A stretch of 64,000 bases of DNA from Kutzneria sp. CA-103260 (GCF_018263855.1 NZ_CP073318.1:7130001-7194000), one strand, 5' to 3'; shown: positions 51,632 to 60,798, numbered from the stretch's first letter. Numbers and translations are program-made. The notes: a model not told the origin generated them from the letters alone.

Positions 51632-54547
51632 TCAGTCCCCGAGCCGGGCGGCCGCCATCGTGGCCAACTCGGTGCGATTGCCTATGCCCAGCTTGGCGAA
51701 GATGTGCGAGAGATGGGTCTTCACCGTGCCCCGGCTCATGAACAGCTTGGCGGCGATCTCGGGGTTGTTGAGACCGGCGGCCGCCAGCTTGGCGACGCTG
51801 AGTTCGGTGGGCGTGAGGCTGGGCCAGCCGGCCGACGGGCGGGAACGGGGGCCACGCGTGCGGCGGACGTACTCGATGGCTTCGTCCAGGGACATCATGG
51901 CGTCGCTCCGGGCACGGGCCGCGGCGAGGACCTGGTCATCACCGGTGAGGGTGGCGATGGCCTCGACGCTGTCCACGCAGCCGAGGCGCAGTCCGTGGTC
52001 GACGCGGATGGCGAGGGCGCGGTGGTGCAGGTCGAGGTCGCTACGAAGGTGGCCTTGCTGCTCATAGGCGTCGGCCAGGACGCGGGGCATGCGCAGCTCG
52101 CCGGCCATGGTGACGGCGCGGTCAAGGAGCGCGGCAGCCTCCTCGTGGCGGTCGAGGCCGATGAGGGCGGCGGCGAGGGATGGCAATGACTGCACGGCGA
52201 TGCAGGTGACCCGCTCGGTCGGCGCGGCCGCTTCGCGCAGCCAACGCTCGGCCTCGTCGAACTCGCCGCGGGCCAGGTAGAGGCTGCCCAGCGCGGATGC
52301 CATGCCCGGCACCACAACCGGCACCTCGGCGTTGCGCACGAGATTGAGCACCGGCTCCATCAGCCGCAATCCGGCCTCGGTGTCGCCGGCAGTGGCGTGC
52401 ACGGTGGCCAGGACGCCGCGCGTGCTGCCGACCCGGTTGTAGTCGCCGAGCGGCGCCGCGATCTTGACCGCTTCCTCGGCCAGATCCCTCGCGAGGTCAA
52501 GATCCCCGGTGACCCGGGCGCTGGCTGCCCGGAAGCCGAGCGCCGTGGCCGCGACACCCCGGTCGCCCCGCCGCAGCAGCTCCGCCGACGCGCTGGCCAG
52601 CAACGGCACCGCCTGCTCGTGTTCGTCCCGCAGGTGCAGCACGATCCCTTGCAGCGCAAGGGAAGCATCGCGTACGAACTCGTCCCCCGAGACCTCGGCC
52701 GACCGGAGCGCCGTCAGCCCCTGCTGCCAGGCCCCATCCAGATCCGCGAACAGCCGGCCCACCGCCTGGAGCACCAACGGCAGCCCCCGGTCCCGCTCGT
52801 CCGCCGCCAGCTTCAGCGCCTGATCCAACGCCTCCACGCCGAGCCCAACCGGCCCCGCAACATCCGCCACGAGCGCCATCCCGGTGAAGAGCCTGGACTG
52901 CAACGGCGAACTGTCCTCCGGCGCCCGCTCGATCGCCCGCCGCAGGAAGTCGATTCCCTCGTGTCCCGGGCCGCTCAGATGCCACAGCCAGGCCAGCCCC
53001 GCCGCCAGCCGCCGCCCCTTCTCCGGGTCCCCCGCCGCCAGGCCGTGGTCGAGCGCCGCCCGCAGGTTCCCGTGCTCCGCCTGCATCCGAATCCGCCACA
53101 CGTCTTTGTCCTGCGAGTCCCCGCCCTCCGTACAGGCCAGGAAGTGGTCGAGGTGGCGGTCCCTCGTCGCCTCTTCCTCGCCGGCCTGCTGGAGACGGGC
53201 GGCGGCGTACTCGCGGATGGTCTCCAGCAGGCGGTAGCGGCCGTCCTCGGCGACGACCAGCGACTTGTCGACCAGGCCGGCCAGCGTTCCCCGCACATCC
53301 CGGTCGCAGACGGCGCGGGCGGCGTCGAGGGTGAAGCCGCCGTGGAAGACCGCGAGGCGACGAAAGGCGGTCCGCTCGGTGTCGTCGAGCAGGTCATGGC
53401 TCCACTGCACCGAGGCCGCAAGCGTTTGCTGTCGGGTGGCGACGCCGCGTGGACCCCGTGTGAGCAGGGAAAACCGGTCGTCGAGGCCGGCTTCGATCTG
53501 CTGCGGGGTGAGGGTGCGCAGCCAGGCCGCCGCCAGCTCCAGGGCCAGCGGCATGCCGTCCAGCCGCTCGCACATCGACGCCACCGCCGCACGACCGGCG
53601 TCGTCCAGTTCGAACCCCGGCACCACCTGCCGGGCTCGCTCCACGAACAGCGCCAGCGCCTCGCCGGTGGCGATCGGCGGCACTCGCCAGACCGCCTCGC
53701 CGGGAATCCCCAGCGGCTCCCGGCTGGTCGCCAGCACCGTCACTTCCGGGCAGGTGCGAAGCAATTCGGCGGCCAGGTCCGCGACCCCGTCCAGTACCTG
53801 CTCGCAGTTGTCCAGGCCCAGCAGCAGCCGGCTCCCCCGCAACTGCGGCGCCAACTGGCCCGACCCGACCAGTGCCCCGATCGCCTCCGTCACGGCGTCG
53901 GCGACCAGCGCGGGCTCGGTGATCTCGGCCAGGTCCACCCACCAAGCGCCCTGCGGCCAGTACTCGGAGTGGTCGGCGGCGAGCTGGGCGGCCAGGCGGG
54001 TTTTGCCGCTGCCGCCGGGACCGGCGAGGGTGACGAGCCGTTCGCCGAGCAGCAGGGTGCGCAGTGCGGCCAGCTCGGCGTGCCGGCCGACGAAGGTGGT
54101 GAACTGCAGCGGCAGGTTGTTCGGCACCTGGTCCAGCGACCGCGGCGGCCGGTCGTCGCCGATGGCGTACAGGCGGATCGGTGACATGAGGTCACGCAGT
54201 CGGTGCACGCCCAGGTCATAGGGCCGCAGTGGCAGCTCGGCGGCGGTGGTCGCCGACAGCAACGTCTGGCCGCCGTTGGCGATCTGGCACAGGCGCCGCG
54301 CCCGGCGGACGGTCGGCTCGCTGTCGTCGCCGGTGTGCAGGGCGATCCGCAAACGTTTGGCGTTCGGGTCGTCCGCGAAGCCCTGCCGAAGGTCGTCGGC
54401 CGCGGCGACCGCCTCCTCGACCGAAGCGAAGGCGGATTTCGTGGCGTCCAGCAGCAGCGCCAGCCGCCGCCGCGACTCCCGCGCGGGGTCGTTCGGCCCG
54501 GCCGCGCCCAGCGGGTCGAGACCGGCGGCCAGGTGCGTCACGGACAT
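51632..54547 (-). CDS. LuxR-family NB-ARC/TPR regulator with degenerate cyclase-like N-terminus
   Basis: 971 residues. Residues ~25-130 resemble the C-terminal part of a class III nucleotide-cyclase domain (SVEEAVAAADDLRQGF, LRIALHTGDDSE, GGQTLLSATTAAELP, VHRLRDLMSPIRLYAI) with the metal-binding strands absent. The NB-ARC ATPase starts at FVGRHAELAAL; Walker A AGPGGSGKT at 175-183, LLLGLDNCEQVLDG as Walker B, GMPLALELAA as the GxP motif. About 400 residues of TPR-like helices follow. The C-terminal LuxR HTH is LTPTELSVAKLAAAGLNNPEIAAKLFMSRGTVKTHLSHIFAKLGI. This is a signal-responsive activator; phased repeats lie upstream. Confidence 0.88.
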   Translation of the reverse strand: MSVTHLAAGLDPLGAAGPNDPARESRRRLALLLDATKSAFASVEEAVAAADDLRQGFADDPNAKRLRIALHTGDDSEPTVRRARRLCQIANGGQTLLSATTAAELPLRPYDLGVHRLRDLMSPIRLYAIGDDRPPRSLDQVPNNLPLQFTTFVGRHAELAALRTLLLGERLVTLAGPGGSGKTRLAAQLAADHSEYWPQGAWWVDLAEITEPALVADAVTEAIGALVGSGQLAPQLRGSRLLLGLDNCEQVLDGVADLAAELLRTCPEVTVLATSREPLGIPGEAVWRVPPIATGEALALFVERARQVVPGFELDDAGRAAVASMCERLDGMPLALELAAAWLRTLTPQQIEAGLDDRFSLLTRGPRGVATRQQTLAASVQWSHDLLDDTERTAFRRLAVFHGGFTLDAARAVCDRDVRGTLAGLVDKSLVVAEDGRYRLLETIREYAAARLQQAGEEEATRDRHLDHFLACTEGGDSQDKDVWRIRMQAEHGNLRAALDHGLAAGDPEKGRRLAAGLAWLWHLSGPGHEGIDFLRRAIERAPEDSSPLQSRLFTGMALVADVAGPVGLGVEALDQALKLAADERDRGLPLVLQAVGRLFADLDGAWQQGLTALRSAEVSGDEFVRDASLALQGIVLHLRDEHEQAVPLLASASAELLRRGDRGVAATALGFRAASARVTGDLDLARDLAEEAVKIAAPLGDYNRVGSTRGVLATVHATAGDTEAGLRLMEPVLNLVRNAEVPVVVPGMASALGSLYLARGEFDEAERWLREAAAPTERVTCIAVQSLPSLAAALIGLDRHEEAAALLDRAVTMAGELRMPRVLADAYEQQGHLRSDLDLHHRALAIRVDHGLRLGCVDSVEAIATLTGDDQVLAAARARSDAMMSLDEAIEYVRRTRGPRSRPSAGWPSLTPTELSVAKLAAAGLNNPEIAAKLFMSRGTVKTHLSHIFAKLGIGNRTELATMAAARLGD

Positions 54548-54576
54548 GCCTGGTCATCCTGCCAGGCCGGGCGGCA

Positions 54577-54649
54577 TCGGCCACCCCACCCGAGGACATC
54601 GGCCACCTCGCCCGGCCATCTCGGCCACCTGGCAGATATATCGGCCACC
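54577..54649. repeat. Four phased direct repeats in a divergent promoter
   Basis: TCGGCCACC occurs at 54577, 54599, 54621 and 54641, always in the same orientation, with spacings of 22, 22 and 20 bp (about two helical turns). They fill the 155-bp region between the LuxR regulator and the DHFR-like gene and would present four sites on one DNA face. Confidence 0.75.
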
Positions 54650-54702
54650 CGCGGCGGCGAGGCTTTGACCAGCAACGCCAACCCGAACTCAAGGAGCACG
54701 AG

Positions 54703-55293
54703 ATGTCCGAGGTCATCGCCAACATGTCCATGTCGCTCGACGGCTTCGTCGCCGACACCGACGACGGCATCGAGCAGGTCTTCGGCTGGTACGGCAGCGG
54801 CGACGTGGCGGTGCCGACGGCGGTGGAGTGGGCGACCTTCCGCACGTCGGAGGCCAGCGCCGGGGTGCTGCGGCACGGGCAGGCCACCATCGGCGCGCTG
54901 CTCGGCGGCCGGCGGCTGTTCGACCTGACCAGCGGCTGGAACGGGACGCACCCGATGGGCGTGCCGGTGGTCATCGTGACCCACACCGTGCCCACCGACT
55001 GGGCGCACCCCGAGGCCCCGTTCACCTTCGTCACCGACGGCATCGAGAGCGCGGTGGCCAAGGCGAAGGCGGCGGCCGGCGGCAAGAACGTGGCGGTGGC
55101 CAGCCCGACCATCGTCCGCCAGTGCCTCGACGCCGGGCTGCTCGACGCCGTGCAGGTCGACCTGGTGCCGGTGCTGCTGGGCAAGGGCATCCCGTTCTTC
55201 GGCGAGCTGGCCACCGGCCCGGTGCAGCTGGACGGTCCGACGGTGGTGGAGGGCGAGGGCGTCACCCACCTCACCTACCGCGTCCGCCGCTGA
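54703..55293 (+). CDS. Dihydrofolate-reductase-like (RibD C-terminal) protein
   Basis: 196 residues with an AAGGAG ribosome site. MSLDGFVADTDD at the start, GALLGGRRLFDLTSGW, PVVIVTHTVP, and AVAKAKAAAGGKNVAVASPTIVRQCLDAGLLDAVQVDLVPVLLGKGIPFF are the standard strand-loop blocks of the RibD_C family. These NADPH-binding proteins reduce diverse small molecules and are rarely true DHFRs. It is divergent from the LuxR regulator across the phased repeats, so it is a plausible target of that regulator. Confidence 0.87.
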   Translation: MSEVIANMSMSLDGFVADTDDGIEQVFGWYGSGDVAVPTAVEWATFRTSEASAGVLRHGQATIGALLGGRRLFDLTSGWNGTHPMGVPVVIVTHTVPTDWAHPEAPFTFVTDGIESAVAKAKAAAGGKNVAVASPTIVRQCLDAGLLDAVQVDLVPVLLGKGIPFFGELATGPVQLDGPTVVEGEGVTHLTYRVRR

Positions 55294-55361
55294 TCCGCCG
55301 CGTCGGCGACTGTCAGGATGGCCAGTGCGTTGACCTTGAAGGACTGCCGGTTTGCGACAGG

Positions 55362-55600
55362 ACGACCAATGCGTCGTGGGCCGATCCGATCGAGGCCCAG
55401 TTCGGGCCCCTGCGCATGTTCACCATGGCCAACTCGAACTACTCCAACCGCGCCGCCCTGGCTCGCGCGCTGCACGCGTGCCTGCGCTGGCGCAACGCCG
55501 ACAACCGCCCCCCGACGTCATCGCCGCCCAACGCCGCGAACGCGTCCGCGTCCGCAGCGAACGCCGCCAACGCTGGGGCGGCCACCCGAAACCCAACCCG
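55362..55600 (+). pseudogene. IS630-family transposase C-terminal remnant
   Basis: From 55362 one frame reads TTNASWADPIEAQFGPLRMF, then TMANSNYSNRAALARALHAC and LRWRNADNR, the end of the IS630 DDE transposase (the Glu of IEAQF). At a run of six C near 55508-55513 the homology shifts frame and continues as PPDVIAAQRRERVRVRSERR, QRWGGHPKP. The 5' two-thirds, the other catalytic Asp residues and terminal repeats are absent. The rest of the 55294-55662 gap shows nothing else. Confidence 0.7.
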
Positions 55601-55662
55601 CCTGACGACATGGGCGATCCTTCACGATCCACCGTTCTCGAGCAGCGGTCGGTAGCGGGGTG

Positions 55663-56472
55663 TCAGCGTATCCGGCCACCTTCGGTCACCAGCCACTCGC
55701 CGGTCTCCCAGTCGGACGGGCCGTCCTCGATGCGATAGCACAGGTCGAATCGGATATCCAGGCCCGGCCAGGGGTGATGTACCGAGACGACGCGGAAGAT
55801 CTCCTCAAGGCCGGAGAACGTGGTCCCTTCGGGTTCGGGAAACATCAGCTCCAGTCCGGCGCGGGTCAGGTCGGTCCAGAGCGCAAACTGCCACTCAGTC
55901 TGCGTCCGCCACTGGTCGTAGACCAGCTCGAACCGAGGCTCGCGGCCAACGACGAAGTCCCGGATATCGTCACGCAGTTCGGCCGACGTCGATGGGAGGA
56001 CGAACGGCCACTCCTCGCCGGTGGGATAGCGGTACATGGTGGACGCCGAAGCGATCGCCTGCACAAGGTTGCGCCACTGCTCGGGTGACGTGGAGCTACC
56101 AGGCACGTTCACGCCAGTGTGGTCGACCCGTCGGACGTGTCCGGCGAGACGGCGGGTCAGGTCTGGCATCTCGACCCTCGCCGTGAGCGCCTGCCGACCG
56201 GACGTGCCCGCGCAGGTCACGATGGACTGACCCGTATCGAGGACGATCTCGGGTGCAGGTACCTCGGCCAGTACGAACGCTGTCACGGGACGGGCTTCGC
56301 AGGGCTGCGGCGGGGTGAGGGCCAGGCGGTCTACTGCCCCGCCCCGCACGCCCGCGGAGTCGGCGGACTTGGCATACGACACATCCGAGAGCAGAGTACG
56401 CAGCTCGCCGAGGAAGGCGTGTGATTCCGGCGTCACAGGCAGTACGAAGGTGATCTCGGACAGGCGATCCAT
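55663..56472 (-). CDS. Protein of unknown function (269 aa)
   Basis: 269 residues; I do not recognise the family. It has no signal peptide, membrane helix or cysteine pair. Features seen: MDRLSEITFVLPVTPESHAFLGELRTLL at the start (alpha/beta), AVTAFVLAEVPAPEIVLD in the middle, and a Trp-rich C-terminal half (EEWPFVLPSTSAELRDDIRDFV, YDQWRTQTEWQFALWTDLTRAG, VSVHHPWPGLDIRFDLCYRI). The repeated short strands ending in charged turns suggest two similar alpha/beta sub-domains. GC content and codon use are like the surroundings but it adjoins the transposase remnant. No operon partner. Confidence 0.6.
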   Translation of the reverse strand: MDRLSEITFVLPVTPESHAFLGELRTLLSDVSYAKSADSAGVRGGAVDRLALTPPQPCEARPVTAFVLAEVPAPEIVLDTGQSIVTCAGTSGRQALTARVEMPDLTRRLAGHVRRVDHTGVNVPGSSTSPEQWRNLVQAIASASTMYRYPTGEEWPFVLPSTSAELRDDIRDFVVGREPRFELVYDQWRTQTEWQFALWTDLTRAGLELMFPEPEGTTFSGLEEIFRVVSVHHPWPGLDIRFDLCYRIEDGPSDWETGEWLVTEGGRIR

Positions 56473-56580
56473 ATGCGCGACCGTAGCCCATTCACATCAA
56501 TGTCGGCGAGATCGTCACGTGCTCACGCCGGTACGGCAAACTGTGCACCCCCTTCAGCGACCCACGGGTTGACTTGTCCC

Positions 56581-57402
56581 CTAAGGGTTTCGCATCACCG
56601 CTTCCGGGACGGCCAGGTCCTCGGCGGCGTAGACCGCCCGAACGGCGGCCGGGTCGTCGCGCCCGCAGGCGTCGGCGATCCGGTCCATGAGCAGGTCGAA
56701 GTCGTCGCCGGTACGCCCCTTGTACGACTCGTCCATGCGCCCCCATTCGTCCCAGGGAAGGGTCTCCACCTTGAGCACGGAGGCCAGGTCCCGGATCAGG
56801 TTGCCGCGGATTTCCCCGGTGCCCCAAGCGAAGTCGACGCCGTGGACACCGAACAGGCCGCCGTCGACCTCCCCGGTCCGATACCACTGCCAGGCCTCAC
56901 CACCGGTCAGGAACTCACCAGGGGCGAGGTCGTCCGGCCGCGGCACGAACGTGTGGCCCAGGTGCTCGACATCGACCCGTCGCCACCGGTCGCCGTCCCG
57001 GTACTCGGTGATCCAGTGGTCGAGGTTCTTGCCCTCGACGAAATAGGTGCCGAAGCCGCATCGGGCCCGGGCCGCGATTCCCCGTTGCCGGAGCAGGGCC
57101 GTGGCCAGCGTCGCCCAGTGCCGACAGGTGCCGACCACCCGTCGGTCCGGCGGCCTCAGCACGTGTAAGGGCGCCGGGTCAAGCGCGATCAGGGCATCGA
57201 TCAGACCGCTGGCTGGGCGAATGTTCCGTTCGCCCAGCCGTTGCTCCGGCACGCCGGCCGCCGGAGCGTCAGTGGGCTGGATGAACAGGTGCGTCACCGC
57301 CGAGCAGATGCCGACCGGGTCCTCGGGCAGGCCCGTGGTCAGCGGGACCTGCTCCGGGGACACGGTGGTGAACACACCCGGCATGGCGTAGTCGATGCCC
57401 AT
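56581..57402 (-). CDS. Transglutaminase-like domain protein
   Basis: 273 residues. The papain-like triad is visible: Cys93 in VVGTCRHWATLATALLRQRGI, His129 in GKNLDHWITEY and Asp144 in WRRVDVEHLG, the TGc spacing. It lacks a signal peptide and so acts in the cytoplasm, as an amidase, protease-like or cross-linking enzyme. The C-terminal ~100 residues (GEIRGNLIRDLASVLKVETL...) are helical and of unknown role. Ends 10 bp before the methionyl-tRNA synthetase reading frame closes on the same strand, so the two may be co-transcribed. Confidence 0.78.
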   Translation of the reverse strand: MGIDYAMPGVFTTVSPEQVPLTTGLPEDPVGICSAVTHLFIQPTDAPAAGVPEQRLGERNIRPASGLIDALIALDPAPLHVLRPPDRRVVGTCRHWATLATALLRQRGIAARARCGFGTYFVEGKNLDHWITEYRDGDRWRRVDVEHLGHTFVPRPDDLAPGEFLTGGEAWQWYRTGEVDGGLFGVHGVDFAWGTGEIRGNLIRDLASVLKVETLPWDEWGRMDESYKGRTGDDFDLLMDRIADACGRDDPAAVRAVYAAEDLAVPEAVMRNP

Positions 57403-57412
57403 GCCGCCGATA

Positions 57413-58852
57413 CTAGGGACGGGGTCTGACAGTCCTCGGAAACACCGGGCTTGGCGTCGACAGGACGTCCTCGCCGCACTGGTCGAGAATGCGCCCGGCC
57501 GCGGCCGGCAGGAACGGCGTCAGGTGCTCGGCGATGTCCCGGCACGCCGCCACCAGCTCGGCCAGCACGGCGTCCAGCTCGGCCGAATTCCGGTCCAGCT
57601 GCCAGGGTTTCACCGCCTGCACGTACCGGTTGGCCTCGTCGCCGATGCGCACCACGGCCTCGACCGCGCGCCGGAAGTCGAAGTTCCGCAACGCGGTGTC
57701 GATGGTCTCAGGCGCCGCGACCCGGGCCGCCCGCAGCGCCGCCGCGGCCGGATCTTCCTGTGCGCCAACGGGAACCACGCCGTCGCGGTACTTCGCCACC
57801 ATGGACACCGTGCGATTGACCAGGTTGCCGATGTTGTTGGCCAGGTCCTCGTCGAACCGCGCCGTCAGCCGGGCGTCCGAGTAGTCGGTGTCGCCGGTGC
57901 GGGCCACCTCGGCCAGCAGCCACCAGCGCAGCGCGTCGATCCCGAATTGTGTTGCTGTCACTACGGGATCGGCGGTGTTGCCCAACGACTTCCCGATCTT
58001 GCGGCCGTTCGCGGTGAGGTACTCGTGCACCAGCACCCGGGACGGCAGGTCAAGACCGGCCGAGAGGAGCATCGCCGGCCAGTAGACGGCGTGGAAGCGG
58101 ATGATGCCCTTGCCGATCACATGGACGCGTTCGCTGTCCTGCCACCAGTCGCCGGCGCCGGTGACGTAGTTGACGAGGGCGTCGAACCAGACGTAGATCA
58201 CCTGGTCCGGATCGTCCGGCACCGGGATTCCCCAGCCGCGGGCCCGGGAAACGCTTCTGCTGACACTGAAGTCGTCCAGGCCGGCGGCGACGAAGGCCAG
58301 CACCTCTCGCTTTCGGGTCGCGGGCTCGATCTCGATGACGTCGTCGGCGATCAGCCGCGCCAGCCGGTCCTGGTAGCGGCTCAGCCGGAAGAACCAGTTG
58401 TCCTCGGCGACGAGCTCGGGTTTCTCCTCGTGCTCGGGGCAGTCGCCATCGACGAAGGCCTCACAGCCGACGCAGTACAGGCCCGTGTAGGACTTCCGGT
58501 ACAGGTCGCCACTGCGCTCGCAGGCCCGCCACAGCCGCTCGACCGTCGGCCGGTGTCGGGGATCGACACTGGTGCGCACGAAGTCGTCGAAGGACAGGTC
58601 CAGGGCGTCGGACAGTGCGACGAAGCGGTCCGCCATGCGGGCGACGTAGTCCGCGACCGCAATGCCTTCGGCCTCGGCACTGCGCACGTTCTTGAGCGCG
58701 TTGTCGTCCGTGCCGGTCTGCGCCCGCACGTCGTCGCCACGCTGTCTCCGGTGCCGCGCAAGGACATCCGCCTGCACCAGCTCCAGCGCATGGCCGATGT
58801 GCGGCGACCCGTTCACGTACGGGATCGACGTCGTCACCAAGGTCCGGCCCAT
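57413..58852 (-). CDS. Methionyl-tRNA synthetase, probable second copy
   Basis: 479 residues from the ATG at 58852 (MGRTLVTTSIPYVNG). HIGH motif at 18-21; YCVGCEAF...DCPEHEE is a single zinc knuckle. The second signature is KIGKS at 285-289 instead of KMSKS/KISKS. YVWFDALVNYVTG and the anticodon-binding LANNIGNLVNRTVSMVAKYRDG are typical. It is shorter than housekeeping actinobacterial MetRS (~520-600 aa) and lacks a C-terminal tRNA-binding domain. It charges tRNA-Met, but the variant signature and location suggest an auxiliary or resistance copy. The NhaA gene ends 10 bp upstream. Confidence 0.82.
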   Translation of the reverse strand: MGRTLVTTSIPYVNGSPHIGHALELVQADVLARHRRQRGDDVRAQTGTDDNALKNVRSAEAEGIAVADYVARMADRFVALSDALDLSFDDFVRTSVDPRHRPTVERLWRACERSGDLYRKSYTGLYCVGCEAFVDGDCPEHEEKPELVAEDNWFFRLSRYQDRLARLIADDVIEIEPATRKREVLAFVAAGLDDFSVSRSVSRARGWGIPVPDDPDQVIYVWFDALVNYVTGAGDWWQDSERVHVIGKGIIRFHAVYWPAMLLSAGLDLPSRVLVHEYLTANGRKIGKSLGNTADPVVTATQFGIDALRWWLLAEVARTGDTDYSDARLTARFDEDLANNIGNLVNRTVSMVAKYRDGVVPVGAQEDPAAAALRAARVAAPETIDTALRNFDFRRAVEAVVRIGDEANRYVQAVKPWQLDRNSAELDAVLAELVAACRDIAEHLTPFLPAAAGRILDQCGEDVLSTPSPVFPRTVRPRP

Positions 58853-58862
58853 GCACTTTAGG

Positions 58863-60758
58863 CTAGGTAGGCCCCACAACCGGTTTACGGTGTCGGTCGA
58901 TGACGGCCCGCGCCCGGGCGGTTTTCACCGCCGCGGACAGGGTGTCGATGTCGAACGAGCCGTAGTGGCGCTGCCCGTTGATGAAGAACGTGGGCGTGCC
59001 GGAGACGCCGGACAGGTCGGCCGACTGGACGTCCTGGGCGATGCGGGCCTCGAACTGGTGCCGCTTGAGGTCGTCGTGGAAGCGCTCGCGGTCCAGCCCG
59101 AGCTCCTCGGCGTAGGACAGCAGCTCGACGATGCGGAGGTTTTCCTGGCGCTGCATCAGCAGATCGTGCATGGGCCAGAACGCCCCCTGCGCGGCCGCGG
59201 CCTCGGCCGCCTCGGCGGCGATCTGGGCCTGCGGGTGCACGTCGGTCAGCGGCAGATGCCGCCACACGTAACGGAGATCGGTGTCGGTCAACAGATCCCG
59301 CACCACAGGTTCGGCCAGACCGCAGTAGGGGCACTGGAAGTCGCCGTACTCGACGACGGTGACCGAGGCGTTGGCCGGCCCGCGGATGTGGTCGCGCTCG
59401 GGGTCGACCTCGTCGACGAGGTCGATCAGCTGCTCGGACGTCCCGAGCAGGGCCAGGGCCTTCTTCTTCGGCGACATGAACCGCGTCGTCCGGTACACGG
59501 CCCAGGTCACCGCGGCCGACAGCAGCACGGCGGTCAGCACGCCGACCTTGGCCTGGTCCAACTCCGGGCCGTCGAAGGCCAGGGTGGCGATCAGCAGCGA
59601 CACCGTGAAGCCGATGCCGGCGATGGTGCCGCTGCCGGCGACGGCCAGCCAGCCGACCGGCGGCCGGATCCGGCCGCGGCTGAGCCGGGTGATCAGCCAC
59701 GTGGAGCCGAACACCGCCACCGGCTTGCCCACGACGTAGCCCAGCACGATGCCCAGCGTCACCGGCGAGGTGTAGGCCCGGGCCAGGAAGCCGCCGTCGA
59801 TGGCCACGCCGGCGTTGGCCAGGCCGAACAGCGGCACGATCACGTAGCTGGTCCACGGGTGGAACATGTTCTGCAGCCGGGAGTTCGGCGACAGGCTGCG
59901 GTTCAGCCCGACCGTCGCCTCCCGGGCCAGCTCGGCCGTCGGCTGCTCGCGGAACAGCCGGAACAGGCCGGTGGCCCGCTCCAGGTCGTCCCGGGCCGGC
60001 GTGTAGGCGGAGGTGGCCAGGCCGACGCCGAGCCCGACGACCACCGGGTCCACGCCACTCTCCAGCAGGGCCAGCCATGACACGAAGCCCAGCACCGCCA
60101 GCACGACGCCGCTGCGCACGCCGACCACCCGCAGCACCACCAGCACGGCGAACACCACTACGGCCATGATCAGCGGGAGGACCCGGATCTGCGAGCTGTA
60201 GGCGATGGCGATCACCAACAGCGACACCAGGTCGTCGACGACAAAAACCGTGAGCAGGAAGACCCGCACCCGGTCCGGCACGCCCCGGCCGAGCAGCGTG
60301 AGCAGGCCCAGCGCCAGCGCCGTGTCGCTGGACATGGCCACGCCCCAGCCGTGCGCGCCGGGCCCGCCGAGGTTGACCACGGTGTAGATCAGCGCCGGCA
60401 GCACCAGCCCGACCAGGCCCGCCGTGAACGGCAGCAGGAAGCGCCGCCGGTCCCGGAAGTCGCCCAGGTCGAACTCCCGCCGCGCCTCCAGGCCGACGAC
60501 CAGGAAGAACAGCGTCATCAGCCCGCTGTTGACCCATTCCCGCAGGTCCGCGGCCACTTCGAAACCGCCCAGCCGCACCGACAGCTCGGTCCGCCACAGC
60601 GTCTCGTACGAGCCGGTGTCCAGGTTGGACCACAGCAGCGCGACGACGATCGCCGCCCCCAGCACGCCCGCACTGGCCGACTCGGTCCGCAGGAACGCCC
60701 GGACCGGGGCGGCGATGCCGCGCTGCCACAGCGTCCGCTGCCGGGTGGGCTCGCTCAC
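58863..60758 (-). CDS. nhaA: NhaA Na+/H+ antiporter fused to a DsbA/thioredoxin-like domain
   Basis: 631 residues. Residues 1-~430 are NhaA: VVGLEARREFDLGD, VAMSSDTALALGLL with Asp145, FVVDDLVSLL with the paired Asp175-176 of the ion site, LANAGV, and twelve hydrophobic helices. Residues ~450-631 are a DsbA-like thioredoxin fold (VTVVEYGDFQCPYCGLAEPVV with CPYC near 474-477, DLSGVSGTPTFFINGQRHYG with cis-Pro). The fusion is known in actinobacteria; the redox domain may report thiol state to the exchanger. Exchanges Na+ for H+ at the membrane. Confidence 0.92.
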   Translation of the reverse strand: MSEPTRQRTLWQRGIAAPVRAFLRTESASAGVLGAAIVVALLWSNLDTGSYETLWRTELSVRLGGFEVAADLREWVNSGLMTLFFLVVGLEARREFDLGDFRDRRRFLLPFTAGLVGLVLPALIYTVVNLGGPGAHGWGVAMSSDTALALGLLTLLGRGVPDRVRVFLLTVFVVDDLVSLLVIAIAYSSQIRVLPLIMAVVVFAVLVVLRVVGVRSGVVLAVLGFVSWLALLESGVDPVVVGLGVGLATSAYTPARDDLERATGLFRLFREQPTAELAREATVGLNRSLSPNSRLQNMFHPWTSYVIVPLFGLANAGVAIDGGFLARAYTSPVTLGIVLGYVVGKPVAVFGSTWLITRLSRGRIRPPVGWLAVAGSGTIAGIGFTVSLLIATLAFDGPELDQAKVGVLTAVLLSAAVTWAVYRTTRFMSPKKKALALLGTSEQLIDLVDEVDPERDHIRGPANASVTVVEYGDFQCPYCGLAEPVVRDLLTDTDLRYVWRHLPLTDVHPQAQIAAEAAEAAAAQGAFWPMHDLLMQRQENLRIVELLSYAEELGLDRERFHDDLKRHQFEARIAQDVQSADLSGVSGTPTFFINGQRHYGSFDIDTLSAAVKTARARAVIDRHRKPVVGPT

Positions 60759-60798
60759 GAACGGGGAGTTTACCCAGCGGGAGCGGAATTCCGGCTGG

